Source: Actinopolyspora erythraea
GTDB lineage: Bacteria > Actinomycetota > Actinomycetes > Mycobacteriales > Pseudonocardiaceae
Direction of reading: 5' to 3'
Assembly (NCBI RefSeq): GCF_002263515.1
Contig: NZ_CP022752.1
Location: 1,550,001-1,614,000 of the forward strand
Length of the DNA stretch: 64,000 nucleotides
Shown here: one piece after another, positions 46,319-55,261 of the stretch
Numbering within the stretch: the first letter of the stretch is position 1
How the letters are laid out: every line of letters begins with the position of its first letter
The notes under the pieces: generated by a model
Database searches by the model: none
Told to the model about the DNA's origin: nothing
What the model saw: the letters and a program-made list of their open reading frames with translations, nothing else
Made by a program: the position numbers and the translations under genes

Positions 46319-47285
46319 CGATGCCGGGGGCGCGACCCGAGCGGCGACCGCGCGTTCCGGCATGCTTCCCGCTGAGGAGGCGGAGGAGACGGAGCAACTT
46401 CCCCGGTCCGGCAACGGGCACAGCACCGCCGGTGTTTCCCGACTCGACTCGACGTTCCGGAAGTCGTGGCGGCCCCACGGCGAGGCCACCGCCACCGTGG
46501 ACCACGCGGAGGACCGTGAGGGCGAGGACGTGGAAGCCGGGATAGTCGCACTCTGGCAGGCATTCGGCGAGAGCCGGGACCAGAAGCTCCGCGACCGACT
46601 GGTGCTGCACTACGCGCCACTGGTCAAGTACGTGGCCGGGCGTATAGGAACCGGTCTGCCCGCCCACGTCGAGGTCTCCGACCTCATCCAGTCCGGTGTG
46701 TTCGGCCTTGTCGACGCCATCGAGAAGTTCGAACCCGAGCGAGGACTCAAGTTCGAGACCTATGCCATGCAACGTATCCGAGGGGCCATACTCGACGACC
46801 TGCGAGCCCAGGACTGGGTCCCCCGGTCGGTGCGCAGCCGTGCCCGCGACGTCGAGCGCGCGTTGGAGCGGCTGGAGGCCAAGCTGCAGCGCACCGCCAC
46901 CGACTCGGAGCTGGCAGAGGAGCTGTCGTTGTCCGTCGAGGAACTGCGAGAGCTGTTCGCCCAACTGCAGATGACCAGCGTGGTGGCGCTCGACGACCTC
47001 ATCGGCGTGGGCCGGGGTACGGCTTCGCTGGCGGAGACACTGCCGGACGACCGCGCCGAGGACCCCGTCAACACCCTGGTCGACCGGGACAGCAGACGCC
47101 AGCTCGCCGAGGCGGTGGAGCGGCTCAGCGATCGGGATCGCATCGTGGTGACGTTGTACTACTTCGAGAACCTCACATTGGCCGAGATCGGCAAGGTGCT
47201 CGGGGTCACCGAGTCCAGGGTGTGCCAGCTGCACACCAGGGCGGTACTGCGACTGCGTGGCAAGCTGACCGAACCCGGGAACTGA
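46293..47285 (+). CDS. whiG: RNA polymerase sigma factor WhiG/FliA type
   Basis: The 330-aa sigma-28-class factor has sigma region 2 ([57 protein letters not shown]), region 3 ([21 protein letters not shown]) and region 4 ([37 protein letters not shown]). In Streptomyces, WhiG starts aerial-hypha sporulation; flagellar use is less likely because no flagellar genes are seen. About 80 extra N-terminal residues are polar and poorly conserved. GAAGG lies 7 nt before ATG 46293, inside xerC. Confidence 0.93.
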   Translation: MSEPTPVPDDAGGATRAATARSGMLPAEEAEETEQLPRSGNGHSTAGVSRLDSTFRKSWRPHGEATATVDHAEDREGEDVEAGIVALWQAFGESRDQKLRDRLVLHYAPLVKYVAGRIGTGLPAHVEVSDLIQSGVFGLVDAIEKFEPERGLKFETYAMQRIRGAILDDLRAQDWVPRSVRSRARDVERALERLEAKLQRTATDSELAEELSLSVEELRELFAQLQMTSVVALDDLIGVGRGTASLAETLPDDRAEDPVNTLVDRDSRRQLAEAVERLSDRDRIVVTLYYFENLTLAEIGKVLGVTESRVCQLHTRAVLRLRGKLTEPGN

Positions 47286-47296
47286 GTCCGCCCCCC

Positions 47297-47352
47297 CGGG
47301 CACGGCTCCCCGTTCTCCCGCCGAACCGGTCGGGGCGGGGTGTTCGTGCCCG
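47297..47352. terminator. Hairpin between convergent whiG and M23 genes
   Basis: CGGGCACG (47297-47304) pairs with CGTGCCCG (47345-47352), and an inner CCCCG/CGGGG (47308-47312 with 47331-47335) extends it. It starts 11 bp after the whiG stop and could terminate both strands. Confidence 0.45.
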
Positions 47353-47451
47353 CGGCGGCACTCGAAGGTGTCGGGGCGTGACCTGCGGCGCCGTGCCCCG
47401 TCTACCAGGAACCGCCCGGGGGTGGGCGTCGCGCCGGGAAGCGGTGGCCCC

Positions 47452-48015
47452 TCACGGCCCGGCTTCGCCCGCTGCTCGCCACGGCAACAACCGGACACCT
47501 CCGGTGCGAAGCTGCACGAGGGGGTCCAGGTACGCGTCGTGGTCACGCAGCCCCCAGTGCAAGCAGGTGTTCGGCGGTTTCGTCGGGCATTCGGGATGCC
47601 CGGCGGTGACGTGGCCGATGACCTCTCCCCGGTCGACCCGCTGTCCGGCCGCGACCTCGGGGAGGACCGGTTCGTAGGTGGTGCTCAGGCCGTCGCCGTG
47701 GTTTATGGCGACCACGTGCCGGTCCACCACGAACCCCGCGTGGCCGACCGTTCCGGCCGCGGCGGCCAGGACCTCCCGCCGAGGGCGTGTCAGCAGGTCC
47801 ACCCCTCGGTGCCCTGGGCCGTAGCGGTCGCGTGGTTTCCGGAAGTCCCGTAGTACCTCGACAGGGCCCCGCAGCGGATTCCGTAGCGGTTCCCGCGGGG
47901 AGCTCCGCGAGGGGGAGGAAGAACCGCTCCGCTCCGGGGGAGGACCGGCATGTCCGGAAGCGGCCACGGCTCCGGTCACCAGGGTCAGCAACAGTGCTAC
48001 CGCCCAACCGCGCAT
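47452..48015 (-). CDS. Secreted M23 (LytM-like) peptidase family protein
   Basis: The 187-aa exported protein has a signal peptide (WAVALLLTLVTGAVAASGHA), a Ser/Pro/Arg-rich linker and an M23 domain: GHRGVDLLT (zinc HxxxD), VVAINHGDG, VDRGEVIGHVT. The usual HxH motif reads CLHWGLR: the second His is kept but the first is Cys. Proteins of this form next to rpsB are common in actinobacteria (Rv2891 in M. tuberculosis). It may be a weak or regulatory LytM domain. Cell-wall location is inferred. Confidence 0.85.
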   Translation of the reverse strand: MRGWAVALLLTLVTGAVAASGHAGPPPERSGSSSPSRSSPREPLRNPLRGPVEVLRDFRKPRDRYGPGHRGVDLLTRPRREVLAAAAGTVGHAGFVVDRHVVAINHGDGLSTTYEPVLPEVAAGQRVDRGEVIGHVTAGHPECPTKPPNTCLHWGLRDHDAYLDPLVQLRTGGVRLLPWRAAGEAGP

Positions 48016-48108
48016 GGCAGCAACCGTGCCGCGGGTGCGTGGCCACTGGCCACGTTCGCACCTCCCGCGGGGGATCGCTCGGCCGGTTGTGGAAAATCGC
48101 CACCACGA

Positions 48109-48137
48109 TTCAGTCCGCGCCTGTTGTGGCGTATACT
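48109..48137 (+). promoter_or_regulatory. rpsB promoter
   Basis: TTCAGT (48109-48114), 17 nt, TATACT (48132-48137): a near-ideal -10 with optimal spacing. Predicted transcription start is about 48144, giving a leader of about 388 nt. Confidence 0.55.
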
Positions 48138-48143
48138 CGTTCG

Positions 48144-48531
48144 CGCGACTCGTCGGAGACGAGTTCGACTTCGCGTGCGCGCGTATCGGCCGTATCACCA
48201 CCGGATTCCGAGTTCGGAATCCGTTCCTCGGGTCGGTCGGGGTTTCCTCCCGAGCGACTCCTCGGAGACCGCTCTCGACGAGAGCCGTCCGGGTGCGTTG
48301 TCCGGCAACGGCGACCGGCACGAAGGCTTCCGCCCTCGGCCGGGTCACGGGCCGGTGCGAGGGGACGAGGGTGCGGCGGCCACATGGAGTCGTCCGCGGT
48401 CCCGGTTTCACCGCGAGTGTCCGGGTGACGGTTCCGCGCGCACCAGGGTGACGAGCCGCCCGGCTCGTCACGGCAACCGAAATCGCGCGCCGTCGATCGG
48501 CGCGCCCGACACGTGAGGTGCGAAGCAGGCT
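48144..48531 (+). promoter_or_regulatory. Structured 5' leader of rpsB
   Basis: Three hairpins follow one another: ACTCGTC-GGA-GACGAGT (48148-48164), the inverted repeat CGGATTCCGA/TCGGAATCCG (48202-48223), and GCTCT/AGAGC (48271-48285). A weaker GTTG/CAAC hairpin is near 48297. No open frame with family features is present. It is a candidate S2 autoregulatory leader. Confidence 0.4.
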
Positions 48532-49377
48532 ATGGCCGTCGTCACCATGAAGCAGCTGCTCGACAGCGGTGTGCATTTCGGGCACCAGACCCGCCGCTGG
48601 AACCCGAAGATGAAGCGCTACATCTTCACCGAGCGCAACGGTATCTACATCATCGACCTGCAGAAGACCCTGTCCTACATCGACGGGGCCTACGACTTCG
48701 TCAAGCAGACCGTCGCCCACGGCGGCACCATTCTGTTCGTCGGGACGAAGAAGCAGGCTCAGGAGGCCATCGCCGAACAGGCGCAGCGCGTCAACATGCC
48801 GTTCGTCAACCAGCGCTGGCTGGGCGGCATGCTCACCAACTTCCAGACCGTGCACCGCAGGCTGCAGCGTCTCAAGGAGCTCGAGACGATGGAGCAGACC
48901 GGTGGTTTCGAGGGTCGCACCAAGAAAGAGATCCTGATGCTGACCCGCGAGAAGGAGAAGCTGGAGCGCACGCTCGGCGGTATCCGCGACATGTCCAAGG
49001 TCCCCAGCGCGGTCTGGATCGTGGACACCAAGAAGGAACACATCGCCGTCGGCGAGGCCCGCAAGCTGGGCATCCCGATCGTCGCTATCCTCGACACGAA
49101 CTGCGATCCGGACGAGGTGGACTACCCCATCCCCGGCAACGATGACGCGATCCGCTCGGCGGCCATGCTGACCAGGGTGGTCGCGGACGGTGTCGCCGAG
49201 GGGCTGATGGCCCGGAGCGGCCGCGGCGAGAGCGCCGAGAACGGCGAGAACGGCGAGAACCAGCAGGCCGCTTCCGAGGAGCCGCTCGCGGAGTGGGAGA
49301 AGGAACTGCTGAGCGGTTCCGGTGACTCCGAAGCCGCCGCGAACTCCGAGGCCACCGAGCAGCCCGCGCAGTCCTGA
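48532..49377 (+). CDS. rpsB: 30S ribosomal protein S2
   Basis: The 281-aa S2 has [48 protein letters not shown] and [11 protein letters not shown]. The C-terminal 60 residues are Glu/Ser/Asn-rich and include a small GENGEN repeat, an actinobacterial-type extension. GAGG lies upstream of ATG 48532. tsf follows after 105 bp, the near-universal pairing. Confidence 0.98.
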   Translation: MAVVTMKQLLDSGVHFGHQTRRWNPKMKRYIFTERNGIYIIDLQKTLSYIDGAYDFVKQTVAHGGTILFVGTKKQAQEAIAEQAQRVNMPFVNQRWLGGMLTNFQTVHRRLQRLKELETMEQTGGFEGRTKKEILMLTREKEKLERTLGGIRDMSKVPSAVWIVDTKKEHIAVGEARKLGIPIVAILDTNCDPDEVDYPIPGNDDAIRSAAMLTRVVADGVAEGLMARSGRGESAENGENGENQQAASEEPLAEWEKELLSGSGDSEAAANSEATEQPAQS

Positions 49378-49482
49378 CGGGGGCGGGGTGGTGCCGCGCC
49401 GGCGGTTCGCCCGGATCGGCGCCACCCCGCCACTTCGATTTCCCCACCGCGTACATACTCCGACGAGGACGGACAACGCACG

Positions 49483-50298
49483 ATGGCGAACTACAGTGCG
49501 GCCGATGTGAAACGTCTCCGTGACATCACCGGCTCCGGAATGATGGATTGCAAGAAGGCGCTCGAGGAGACCGAGGGCGACTTCGACAAGGCGATCGAGA
49601 ACCTGCGCATCAAGGGCGCGAAGGACGTGGGCAAGCGAGCCGAGCGCTCCACGGCCGAAGGCCTGGTCGCCGGCGGCAACGGGATCCTGATCGAACTCAA
49701 CAGCGAGACCGACTTCGTCGCCAAGAACGAGGAGTTCGTCGAGCTGGCGGACAAGATCGTGGCCGCTGCCAAGGCGGCGGGCTCCGAGGACGTCGAGACG
49801 GTCAAGGACGCGCAGCTGGGCGACAGCACCGTCGGGACGGCCATCCACGACCTGTCGGCCAAGATCGGCGAGAAGCTGGAGCTGCGCAGGATCAGCGCGT
49901 TCGACGGTCAGGTCGCGACCTACCTGCACCGCCGTGCCGCGGGCCTGCCCCCCGCCGTCGGTGTCCAGGTCGAGTACACCGGCTCCGACGAGGAGGCCGC
50001 GCGGGGCGCGGCGATGCAGATCGCCGCGCTGAAGCCACAGTACCTCTCCCGCGAGGACGTGCCCGAGGACATCGTCGCCAACGAGCGCAGGATCGCCGAG
50101 GAGACGGCGCGTTCCGAGGGTAAGCCGGAGCAGGCCATGCCCAAGATCATCGAGGGCAGGCTCAACGGGTTCTACAAGGACAACGTGTTGCTGGACCAGC
50201 CCTCCGTGCAGGACAACAAGAGGTCCGTGCGTGACCTGCTCGACGAGGCCGGAGTCACCATCACTCGTTTCGCGAGGTTCGAAGTCGGTCAGTCCTGA
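49483..50298 (+). CDS. tsf: Elongation factor Ts
   Basis: Nucleotide exchange factor for EF-Tu. The 271-aa protein has the N-terminal UBA-like part [20 protein letters not shown] and the [10 protein letters not shown] signature. The C-terminal segment is ARFEVGQS. The SD GAGGA is 13 nt upstream. The leader/terminator element of pyrH follows. Confidence 0.98.
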   Translation: MANYSAADVKRLRDITGSGMMDCKKALEETEGDFDKAIENLRIKGAKDVGKRAERSTAEGLVAGGNGILIELNSETDFVAKNEEFVELADKIVAAAKAAGSEDVETVKDAQLGDSTVGTAIHDLSAKIGEKLELRRISAFDGQVATYLHRRAAGLPPAVGVQVEYTGSDEEAARGAAMQIAALKPQYLSREDVPEDIVANERRIAEETARSEGKPEQAMPKIIEGRLNGFYKDNVLLDQPSVQDNKRSVRDLLDEAGVTITRFARFEVGQS

Positions 50299-50311
50299 GC
50301 TTCGTGGCGAC

Positions 50312-50526
50312 GGCCGCGGAACCGTGTTCGTCGTGCGCCCCGCGGTTCCGGCGGCCAGGATGTGAACCGGAGCGTTCCGGACCACGGAACGCTTCACGCG
50401 AGAGCTGTTCCGGAACGGTCGTGCTTTCGGTGCCGACCACGGGCGGGACGTGGGTCCTGCCCGTGGTCCGGTCGCCGGACGCGCACCCTGTTCGTTTCCG
50501 GATCACTGCCCAGGAATCGGTGTCCG
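50312..50526 (+). promoter_or_regulatory. Leader with alternating GGAAC/GTTCC hairpins upstream of pyrH
   Basis: Three hairpins share one core. First, GGCCGCGGAACCG (50312-50324) pairs with a GGTTCC arm ending at 50356. Second, AGCGTTCCG-GACCA-CGGAACGCT (50371-50393) is a perfect 9-bp stem. Third is the palindrome GTTCCGGAAC (50407-50416). Because the arms are interchangeable, alternative pairings are possible. A terminator follows at 50527. This looks like an attenuator; no ligand class is recognised. Confidence 0.4.
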
Positions 50527-50562
50527 CGCCCCGCCTTCGCAGTCCGAGGGCGGGGCGTTTTC
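50527..50562 (+). terminator. Intrinsic terminator just before the pyrH ribosome-binding site
   Basis: A perfect 9-bp stem (CGCCCCGCC / GGCGGGGCG) with a 13-nt loop is followed by TTTTCT. It ends only a few bases before the AGGAGG of pyrH, so it is either the tsf terminator or an attenuator controlling pyrH. Confidence 0.7.
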
Positions 50563-50575
50563 TCAGGAGGAGCGA

Positions 50576-51328
50576 GTGACTGACGACGGCGTACCCGTTG
50601 GCCATGCCAGCGAGGCCGGTTACCAGCGAGTACTGCTCAAACTCGGTGGCGAGATGTTCGGCGGCGGCAGCGTGGGGGTCGATCCCGACGTCGTCGGGAC
50701 GGTGGCACGGCAGCTGGCCGAGGTGGTCGCCAACGGAGTCGAGGTCGCGGTCGTCATCGGGGGCGGAAACTTCTTCCGCGGTGCGGAACTCCAACAGCGC
50801 GGGATGGAGCGCGCCCGCGGGGACTACATGGCGATGCTGGGCACCACGATGAACTGCCTGGCGTTGCAGGATTTCCTGGAGCGCGAACACGGCATCGACA
50901 CCCGCGTGATGACCGCGATCAGTATGGGGCAGGTCGCCGAGCCCTACATCCCGCGCCGTGCCATCCGGCATCTGGAGAAGGGGCGCGTGGTCATCTTCGG
51001 GGCCGGGACGGGTATGCCGTACTTCTCCACCGACACCGCCGCCGCCCAGCGCGCGCTGGAGATCGGTGCGGAAGTGGTGCTGATGGCCAAGGGCGTGGAC
51101 GGTGTCTACTCGGCCGATCCCAAGACCACACCCGGTGCCGAGCTCTTCGACAGCATCACCCACCGCGAGGTCCTGGAACGGGGGTTGAAGGTCGCCGACG
51201 CCACGGCCTTCAGCCTGTGCATGGATAACCACATGCGGATTCTCGTCTTCAACCTCCTGGTGGAAGGCAACATCGCGCGCGCCGCGAACGGTGCGAAGAT
51301 CGGGACCCTGGTCAGCACCCCCGGTTAG
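50576..51328 (+). CDS. pyrH: UMP kinase
   Basis: Hexameric UMP kinase making UDP, regulated by GTP and UTP. The 250-aa protein has [58 protein letters not shown] and [21 protein letters not shown] lies 5 nt before GTG 50576. The N-terminus has about 15 extra polar residues. frr follows after 118 bp. Confidence 0.97.
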   Translation: MTDDGVPVGHASEAGYQRVLLKLGGEMFGGGSVGVDPDVVGTVARQLAEVVANGVEVAVVIGGGNFFRGAELQQRGMERARGDYMAMLGTTMNCLALQDFLEREHGIDTRVMTAISMGQVAEPYIPRRAIRHLEKGRVVIFGAGTGMPYFSTDTAAAQRALEIGAEVVLMAKGVDGVYSADPKTTPGAELFDSITHREVLERGLKVADATAFSLCMDNHMRILVFNLLVEGNIARAANGAKIGTLVSTPG

Positions 51329-51446
51329 CAGCACCCGCGACTCGTGCTGGGATCCTGTTGGGGCTCCGGTGCGATCACCGTCGCCGGAGCCGCGATCAGT
51401 GTCGACAACCCGTCGGAGCCTGCCGGCCCGTACCGAAGGAGCAACC

Positions 51447-52004
51447 GTGATTGACGAGACTCTTCTCGAAGCCGAGGAGAAGATGCAGAAGGCGGTGGCG
51501 GTGGCCAAGGACGATCTGTCCACAGTTCGGACCGGCCGTGCCAATCCGGCGATGTTCTCCGGCATCGTCGTCAACTACTACGGTTCGCCGACTCCGTTGA
51601 ACCAGTTGGCGAGCATCAACGTGCCCGAGGCGAAGCTCGTGGTCATCAAGCCCTATGACGCCAGCCAGCTCGGTGCCATGGAGCGCGCCGTCCGGGACTC
51701 CAACCTCGGGGTGAATCCGACCAACGACGGCAACGTCATCCGGATACAGATTCCCGAGATGACCGAGGAACGACGCAGGGAGATGGCCAAGCTCGCCAAG
51801 CAGAAGGGCGAGGACGCCCGCATCACCGTGCGTAATCTGCGTCGCAAGGCCAAGGAGGAGATCGACCGGACCGTCAAGGACGGTGAGGTCGGTGAGGACG
51901 AGGGCACGCGCGGTGAGAAGGAGCTGGAGAACATCACCCATCGCTACGTCTCCCAGATCGACGAGCTGGTCAAGCACAAGGAAAACGAGCTGCTCGAGGT
52001 CTGA
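51447..52004 (+). CDS. frr: Ribosome recycling factor
   Basis: Splits post-termination ribosomes with EF-G. The 185-aa protein has [38 protein letters not shown] and the Arg/Lys-rich domain [20 protein letters not shown] lies 6 nt before GTG 51447. cdsA follows within 40 bp. Confidence 0.97.
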   Translation: MIDETLLEAEEKMQKAVAVAKDDLSTVRTGRANPAMFSGIVVNYYGSPTPLNQLASINVPEAKLVVIKPYDASQLGAMERAVRDSNLGVNPTNDGNVIRIQIPEMTEERRREMAKLAKQKGEDARITVRNLRRKAKEEIDRTVKDGEVGEDEGTRGEKELENITHRYVSQIDELVKHKENELLEV

Positions 52005-52044
52005 GGACGTGGTAACCGCTGACCAGTGCGAAGGTGAGTCCGGA

Positions 52045-52890
52045 ATGTCGGCCGACGTGCCGGGCGACGCCGCACGCCCTTCCCGCGCCGGACGGAACCT
52101 GCCTGCCGCGCTGGCGGTCGGGTTGCTGCTCGGCGCGGGAATCGTCGCCGCTCTGCTGACTTATCGCCATCTGTTCATCGGCATAGTGGCCGCCGCGGCC
52201 GCTCTTTCCACCCTGGAACTGGCGGGTGCCCTGCGCCGGGGGGCCGGTGTTCGGTTGGCGCTGTTCCCGGTGCTGCTGGGGGGACAGGCGATCATTTGGC
52301 TGTCCTGGCCTTACGGGCTACCCGCCGTGCTGGTCGCCTTCGCCATCACGACCCTGGGGTGTCTGGTCTGGCGCGTTCGACTGGGGGTCGAGGGGTATCT
52401 GCGCGACGTCACGGCCTCGGTTTTCACCACCGCTTACGTTTCCGTCTTCGCCGCTTTCGGGGCCATGCTCGTCGCCCCGCCCGACGGTGGTTTCCGCGCG
52501 CTGTGCTTCATGATCGGCGTCGTCGCCTCCGACACGGGCGGTTACGCCTCCGGCAGTCTGTTCGGGCGTCATCCGATGGCGCCGCGGGTGAGTCCCAACA
52601 AGTCCTGGGAGGGGTTCGCCGGTTCGCTGGTCTCCGGTGTGGTCGGCGGCGTGCTGTCCGTCGGTCTGCTGCTCGGCGGGCCCTGGTGGACGGGTGCGTT
52701 GTTCGGCCTCGCCGTGGTGTGCAGTTCGACCATCGGTGACCTGATGGAGTCGTTGATCAAGCGGGATCTCGACCTCAAGGACATGGGGACCCTGCTGCCC
52801 GGGCACGGGGGGTTGATGGACCGGATGGACTCGTTGCTGCCGTCGGCGGTGGTGGCGTGGAGCACGCTGTCCTGGCTGCTTCCGGGGTGA
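52045..52890 (+). CDS. cdsA: Phosphatidate cytidylyltransferase
   Basis: Makes CDP-diacylglycerol, the precursor of acidic phospholipids and phosphatidylinositol. The 281-aa integral membrane protein has about 7-8 hydrophobic segments and the CDP-diglyceride synthase signature spread over DSLIKRD-like ESLIKRDLDLKDMG and LLPGHGGLMDRMDSLL. ATG 52045 has AAGGTGAG 6 nt upstream; GTG 52009 would extend it by 12 residues. Confidence 0.94.
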   Translation: MSADVPGDAARPSRAGRNLPAALAVGLLLGAGIVAALLTYRHLFIGIVAAAAALSTLELAGALRRGAGVRLALFPVLLGGQAIIWLSWPYGLPAVLVAFAITTLGCLVWRVRLGVEGYLRDVTASVFTTAYVSVFAAFGAMLVAPPDGGFRALCFMIGVVASDTGGYASGSLFGRHPMAPRVSPNKSWEGFAGSLVSGVVGGVLSVGLLLGGPWWTGALFGLAVVCSSTIGDLMESLIKRDLDLKDMGTLLPGHGGLMDRMDSLLPSAVVAWSTLSWLLPG

Positions 52891-52897
52891 TCGGCTC

Positions 52898-53648
52898 GTG
52901 GTGTTCGGCGGCCTGTTCACCGCTGCCGGTTCCGCTCGTGCGGCGGCGGAAGGTTCCGAGGTCCGGCCGAGCCCCAACATCTGGAACTGGCCGGACCTCT
53001 ACGAGGTGGAGAACACCGCGCAGGACGTCACCGGTGCCGTCTGGGCCGAGCTGCGTCGACACCAGGACTGGTGGGGGCTCGACGTGGTCGACGTCGGTTG
53101 TGGTGCCGGTTTCCACCTGCCCGTGTTCGCGCGGCGGGCGCGCAGCGTGCTGGGAGTGGAACCACATCGACCGTTGGTGCGCCGGGCGCGCCGCCGGATC
53201 GCGCGCTCGCGGGGCACGGGTTCGGTCAGGGTGGTCCGCGGGGCCGCCCACCGGTTGCCGTTGGGGGACGCCGCCGTGGACCTGGTGCACGCCCGCACCG
53301 CCTACTTCTTCGGGCCGGGATGCGAACCGGGCATCGCCGAGGCCGGGCGTGTGCTGCGTCCGGGCGGCGCGCTCGCCGTGGTCGACCTGGACGGGAGTGC
53401 CGCACCGTACGGCGAGTGGATGCGCGCCGACCTGGCTGACTTCGATCCCGAGAGAGTCGAGCGCTTCTTCGCCGCCAGGGGGTTCGACAGCTTCGGGTCG
53501 AGACGCGTTGGGTGTTCTCCGACCGTGCCAGCCTGGAGGCCGTGCTGCGTATCGAGTTCTCCCACCGGTGGCGCGCCGAGCGATCGAGTCGGTGCCGGGC
53601 AACGCCGTGCCCGTGACTTACCGAGTTCGGATTCGTCGCTTCGGATGA
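52898..53648 (+). pseudogene. Class I SAM-dependent methyltransferase gene with two apparent frameshifts
   Basis: The first frame encodes a normal methyltransferase start: SPNIWNWPDLYE, SAM motif I VVDVGCGAGFHLPVFA, and RVLRPGGALAVVDLDG. Near 53493 coherent homology jumps frame (RVETRWVFSDRASLEAVL), and near 53552 jumps again to a third frame (PVARRAIESVPGNAVPVTYRVRIRRFG), ending at 53648. Each jump equals loss of one C: in TTCGGGTCGAG and in TTCTCCCACCGG. Without correction the first frame reads on to 53833 with non-homologous sequence. It is either a recent pseudogene or two sequencing errors. Family members often lie next to cdsA. Confidence 0.75.
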
Positions 53649-53909
53649 CCGGTTCTTCCGCCTCGCGCCGCGTGGTCGGCGGAACGGGCTGTCTCGTGCC
53701 GCGTGGGGCCGCAACGACCGGTTTCCGGACCGGGGACAACGGGTTGCCGGAGCGAGACGATCGTCACTGCTCGCGACCGGGTGGGGGGTCCGAGGGGCCC
53801 GAATGGCGCCTTGTCACCGGCCGTTTTCCATGATCGACTGTGTTCGGGCGAAGTCGGTGGGGCCGTTCGCTTCGGGAAGTTCCGATTTGTTGGCAGGGGT
53901 GCGGTGGCT

Positions 53910-54317
53910 ATGGCTGGGGGATCGGTCGAGACGCTGGTGGCGGGGTTGGACCGGGTGGCGCGGATGGAGGCCGACGAGCGTGCGGCCGTCACGCGGGAGC
54001 TGGGCAGGGACTGCCCGATGTACCGGTCCCTGTTGAGTACGGTCACCGTCGCCAGGACAGTGGCGTTCGCCTCCGGGCTGGCGCTGTGCGTGGCCGTGCT
54101 GATCCTTGCTCAGGATGCCCCGATGGAGTGGGTGGCGGCGTTCGTGTTCGCTGGGCTGTTCGGTTTCGGTTGGGTGGTCGTGCGGCTCACCGACAACAGG
54201 TTCGATGTGCTGCTGGCGGTGCTGGGAGCCTACGACGCGGAGCGGGGGCGACGGGACGGCTCGACGGACACCGCCGCGCTCGGCGAGCCGCGCCGTTCCG
54301 ACGACCCGGTCCACTGA
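53910..54317 (+). CDS. Small hypothetical protein with two membrane segments
   Basis: No recognised family. The 135-aa protein has a soluble N-terminus (AGGSVETLVAGLDRVARMEADERAAVTREL), two adjacent TM helices (TVAFASGLALCVAVLIL and WVAAFVFAGLFGFGWVVV) and a charged C-terminus. The layout is like small actinobacterial DUF3040-type proteins, but I cannot assign it. ATG 53910 has AGGGG 10 nt upstream; GTG 53904 is equally possible. It converges on the DtxR-family gene. Confidence 0.6.
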   Translation: MAGGSVETLVAGLDRVARMEADERAAVTRELGRDCPMYRSLLSTVTVARTVAFASGLALCVAVLILAQDAPMEWVAAFVFAGLFGFGWVVVRLTDNRFDVLLAVLGAYDAERGRRDGSTDTAALGEPRRSDDPVH

Positions 54318-54370
54318 ACGTCGGTTTCCGGGGCGCGGTGGTCCCACGACGACGCCCGGGACTCGCGAAC

Positions 54371-55057
54371 TCATTTCTGAACCGTGATGGACAGCGTCTG
54401 GGCGATCTCGGAGCCGAGGAAGTGCGTTTCGGCCGCTCCGGAGTCACCGACCCGCACCACCAGGGGGCCGCCGAACGGTTTCCGCTCCACGACCTCTATC
54501 CGGTTGCCCAGCGTCAGACCGTGGTCGGTGAGATAACGCAACAGCTCGGAGTCGGTGTCCCAGACCCGCGCTATCGTGCCGACAGTGCCCGGTTCCAGCT
54601 GTTCCAGCAGTTTCGTGGTGGGCTTTTCCACCACGCCGTCGGCGCTCGGGATGGGATCGCCGTGCGGGTCATGTGTGGGGTGTTCGAGCTTGGCGGCGAT
54701 GTGCTCGATCAGCTCGTCCGAAACGGCGTGCTCCAGCGAGTCCGCCTCCTCGTGCACCTCGTCCCAGGTGTAGCCGAGGATCTCCACCAGGAACAGCTCC
54801 AGCAGCCGGTGCCTACGCAGCACGTCGCAGGCGAGTCTGCGCCCCTCGTCGGTGAGCTCGACGCTGCGGTACCTCTCGTGGGTGACAAGCCCGAGCTGTG
54901 CGAGCTTGTTGATCATTCCGGAAACGGAGGAGGGACTCAGGCCGAGACGTGCCGTGAGGGTGGTGTTGGTGACCGCCGCGCCCCGCTCGCCCAGCCCGTA
55001 GATCGTCCGCACGTAGTCCTCCACGGAGGCTGAGTGGCGCTCGACCATGCCAGTCAT
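54371..55057 (-). CDS. DtxR/MntR-family metal-dependent repressor
   Basis: The 228-aa regulator has a winged-helix domain ([24 protein letters not shown]), a dimerisation/metal domain ([33 protein letters not shown]) and a C-terminal FeoA/SH3-like domain. The site filled by Cys102 in the iron sensors DtxR/IdeR is Asp here (EADSLEH), like manganese-type members, so Mn2+ sensing is inferred. The ATG at 55057 lies 6 nt after a TATTGT -10 on this strand, suggesting a leaderless mRNA. ATG 55048 is an alternative. Confidence 0.9.
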   Translation of the reverse strand: MTGMVERHSASVEDYVRTIYGLGERGAAVTNTTLTARLGLSPSSVSGMINKLAQLGLVTHERYRSVELTDEGRRLACDVLRRHRLLELFLVEILGYTWDEVHEEADSLEHAVSDELIEHIAAKLEHPTHDPHGDPIPSADGVVEKPTTKLLEQLEPGTVGTIARVWDTDSELLRYLTDHGLTLGNRIEVVERKPFGGPLVVRVGDSGAAETHFLGSEIAQTLSITVQK

Positions 55058-55063
55058 GGCTTC

Positions 55064-55069
55064 ACAATA
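55064..55069 (-). promoter_or_regulatory. -10 element of the DtxR-family gene
   Basis: TATTGT on the minus strand ends 6 nt before the ATG at 55057. No Shine-Dalgarno sequence is present between them. Confidence 0.35.
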
Positions 55070-55261
55070 GGACGAGGCCGGAGAACCCCGCCCGTGCCCC
55101 GTGAGGCAACCGCGAGTTCACCACCGAACGTGTCCGTGGCGGCACGTAACGAATCCGGTTTTCCCGATGGTGCCCGCTTCGGTGGTATCGCGAAGGGACG
55201 GTTCGCTCCGGAGGTGGCCGCCGGACTCCGCCGCTCGCTGTCATGGGATACTGGTGGGGCT

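Noticed and set aside
47452..50397. Minus-strand open frame of about 980 codons opposite rpsB-tsf
   Set aside because: Only the last 187 codons (the M23 protein) are real; the rest is antisense to ribosomal genes.
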